Shown here: piece by piece, positions 42,481 to 43,319 of the stretch
Layout: every line of letters starts with the position of its first letter
Numbering within the stretch: position 1 is the stretch's first letter
NCBI GenBank assembly: GCA_002633005.1
Contig: NMRA01000094.1
Location: 886,840 to 930,158, forward strand
Direction: 5' to 3'
Origin: Phoronis australis
Taxonomy: Eukaryota; Phoronida; Phoronidae
Length of the DNA stretch: 43,319 nt
Position numbers and translations under genes: made by a program
Notes under the pieces: generated by a model
Seen by the model: the letters and a program-made list of their open reading frames with translations, nothing else
Databases searched by the model: none
Told to the model about the DNA's origin: nothing

Positions 42481-43319
42481 CAATAGAACGGTGCCTGCCA
42501 CTGGGTTTATACCAGTAGTTCTTCCATGTTAATAACACACATGTTCTGTGGTGTTGTCACATGACACTAGAAGTAAAACCTGGTCCCAGATATCTGTGTT
42601 TTGTGGTCTTTATAATGGTGCTGACAGCAAACTGCACTAGCTCACGTCATGAATGTGAATGACTGAGTGCTTCCTGTGTTGTACGGTAAAGTCGCGTGAT
42701 TTTCGGACGGCCCGCCATTTTCGACCAAGAATAAATATTTCCGAAATGAGTTTTTCATAGTCCACGAAATTCGTACAAGGTCCAAAAACTGTTTTTCAAA
42801 GATCCTCGAATTTCGGACATTGTCATAAACATCGGAATTTTGTCCCGCGACTTTCGGACAAGGAAATTTTTAGAAACGGTAATTTGGGATCGACGCAACT
42901 CCCGCATCACTAAAGCGTTCAACGGATGATTACTAGTGTATAAGGCTCGAGTCCGAGAATCGGTATAACGGGTTTGTAATTTTTACCTTGTCTTGACGAT
43001 GTCACGACCGTTACTCGATTGTCTTGCGTTTAGCTTGTGTTTGGCGCTTTAGCTACGAAAAGAATCACCGAGTTCCGCATAACGAAAATTTCTGATGAAA
43101 ATACAAATAGGAAATACACCGAAGGCTGCAACTTTTCGTTGTAGCGTAACATGTGCTCTGGTTTAAATAGGCCGTGCTGTTCGACTCCCGACTGTGACAT
43201 TGAACATGCACGCCTGACATCAACTTGCGTGTTTACGAAACGTTTTTATTTTAAAACGTCCTGGCCTTTGCAAATGCCCAACTATCGCCGGACAATAAGT
43301 TTTGCTGCCACTTACCTGC
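42481..43319. other. Intronic sequence without a gene; possible partial element
   Basis: From 42687 (acggtaaagtcgcgtgattt) the motif tttcggaca recurs four times on the + strand to about 42860. This may be one end of a repeat whose other end is outside the window. No exon seen. Confidence 0.4.

Noticed and set aside
42126-42486. Four overlapping repeat-rich frames
   Set aside because: 16-bp minisatellite within a dispersed repeat.
1-43319. CRISPR array, bacterial operon or phage content
   Set aside because: All direct repeats are tandem minisatellites without spacers, and the coding sequence is spliced eukaryotic.

Overview
This is a stretch of animal nuclear genome: intron-rich, AT-leaning, full of minisatellites and transposon debris, and dominated by one multi-exon gene. 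I read 21 consecutive coding exons on the + strand (12852-41512) of an ABCB1-type full ABC transporter (P-glycoprotein / multidrug-resistance family). They encode the N-terminal ~905 residues: the first transmembrane domain, a complete and intact first nucleotide-binding domain, the linker, and the first part of the second transmembrane domain. The remainder (last helices and second nucleotide-binding domain) lies past the right edge. All splice phases agree from exon to exon and there is no frame break. On the - strand, at the left, two phase-compatible exons (5000-4911 and 2524-2100) suggest a small gene for an unrecognised protein of about 118 residues.

Organism: I favour amphioxus (Branchiostoma), with moderate confidence. 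The reasons are many short-period minisatellites, several of which span exon-intron boundaries (from memory, such boundary minisatellites, called 'mirages', were described in amphioxus); about 5-6% divergence between near-duplicate copies on either side of single-n joins, as expected of unmerged haplotypes from a very polymorphic marine invertebrate; and dispersed repeats of marine-invertebrate type. Another invertebrate deuterostome or a lophotrochozoan cannot be excluded.

Layout: 1-2099, no gene seen (3' flank of the - strand gene). 2100-5000, the - strand gene, whose intron holds three of the six single-n contig joins. 5001-12765, intergenic, with a 74-bp inverted-repeat element carrying 8-bp target duplications, a ~506-bp TTAA-flanked foldback element, and an 819-bp assembly gap inside a dispersed repeat. 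12766-41512, the ABCB gene. 41513-43319, the following intron, with a CA microsatellite, a 16-bp minisatellite and repeat debris.

Two things stand out. First, the gene's splice sites are repeatedly duplicated. A tRNA-derived SINE sits exactly at the exon 7 acceptor and its target-site duplication copies the splice site. An ~80-bp tandem array copies the exon 13 donor. A 49-bp tandem array copies the exon 16 acceptor. Pieces of the exon 7 donor edge recur downstream. In each of the three main cases, use of a duplicate site would lead to an in-frame stop. Second, a dispersed composite repeat in introns 16 and 19 (also at 10.8, 25.2 and 32.65 kb) carries, every ~140-160 bp and always in the same orientation, a sequence whose reverse complement matches the core of the CTCF binding motif, giving at least 14 good copies in the window.
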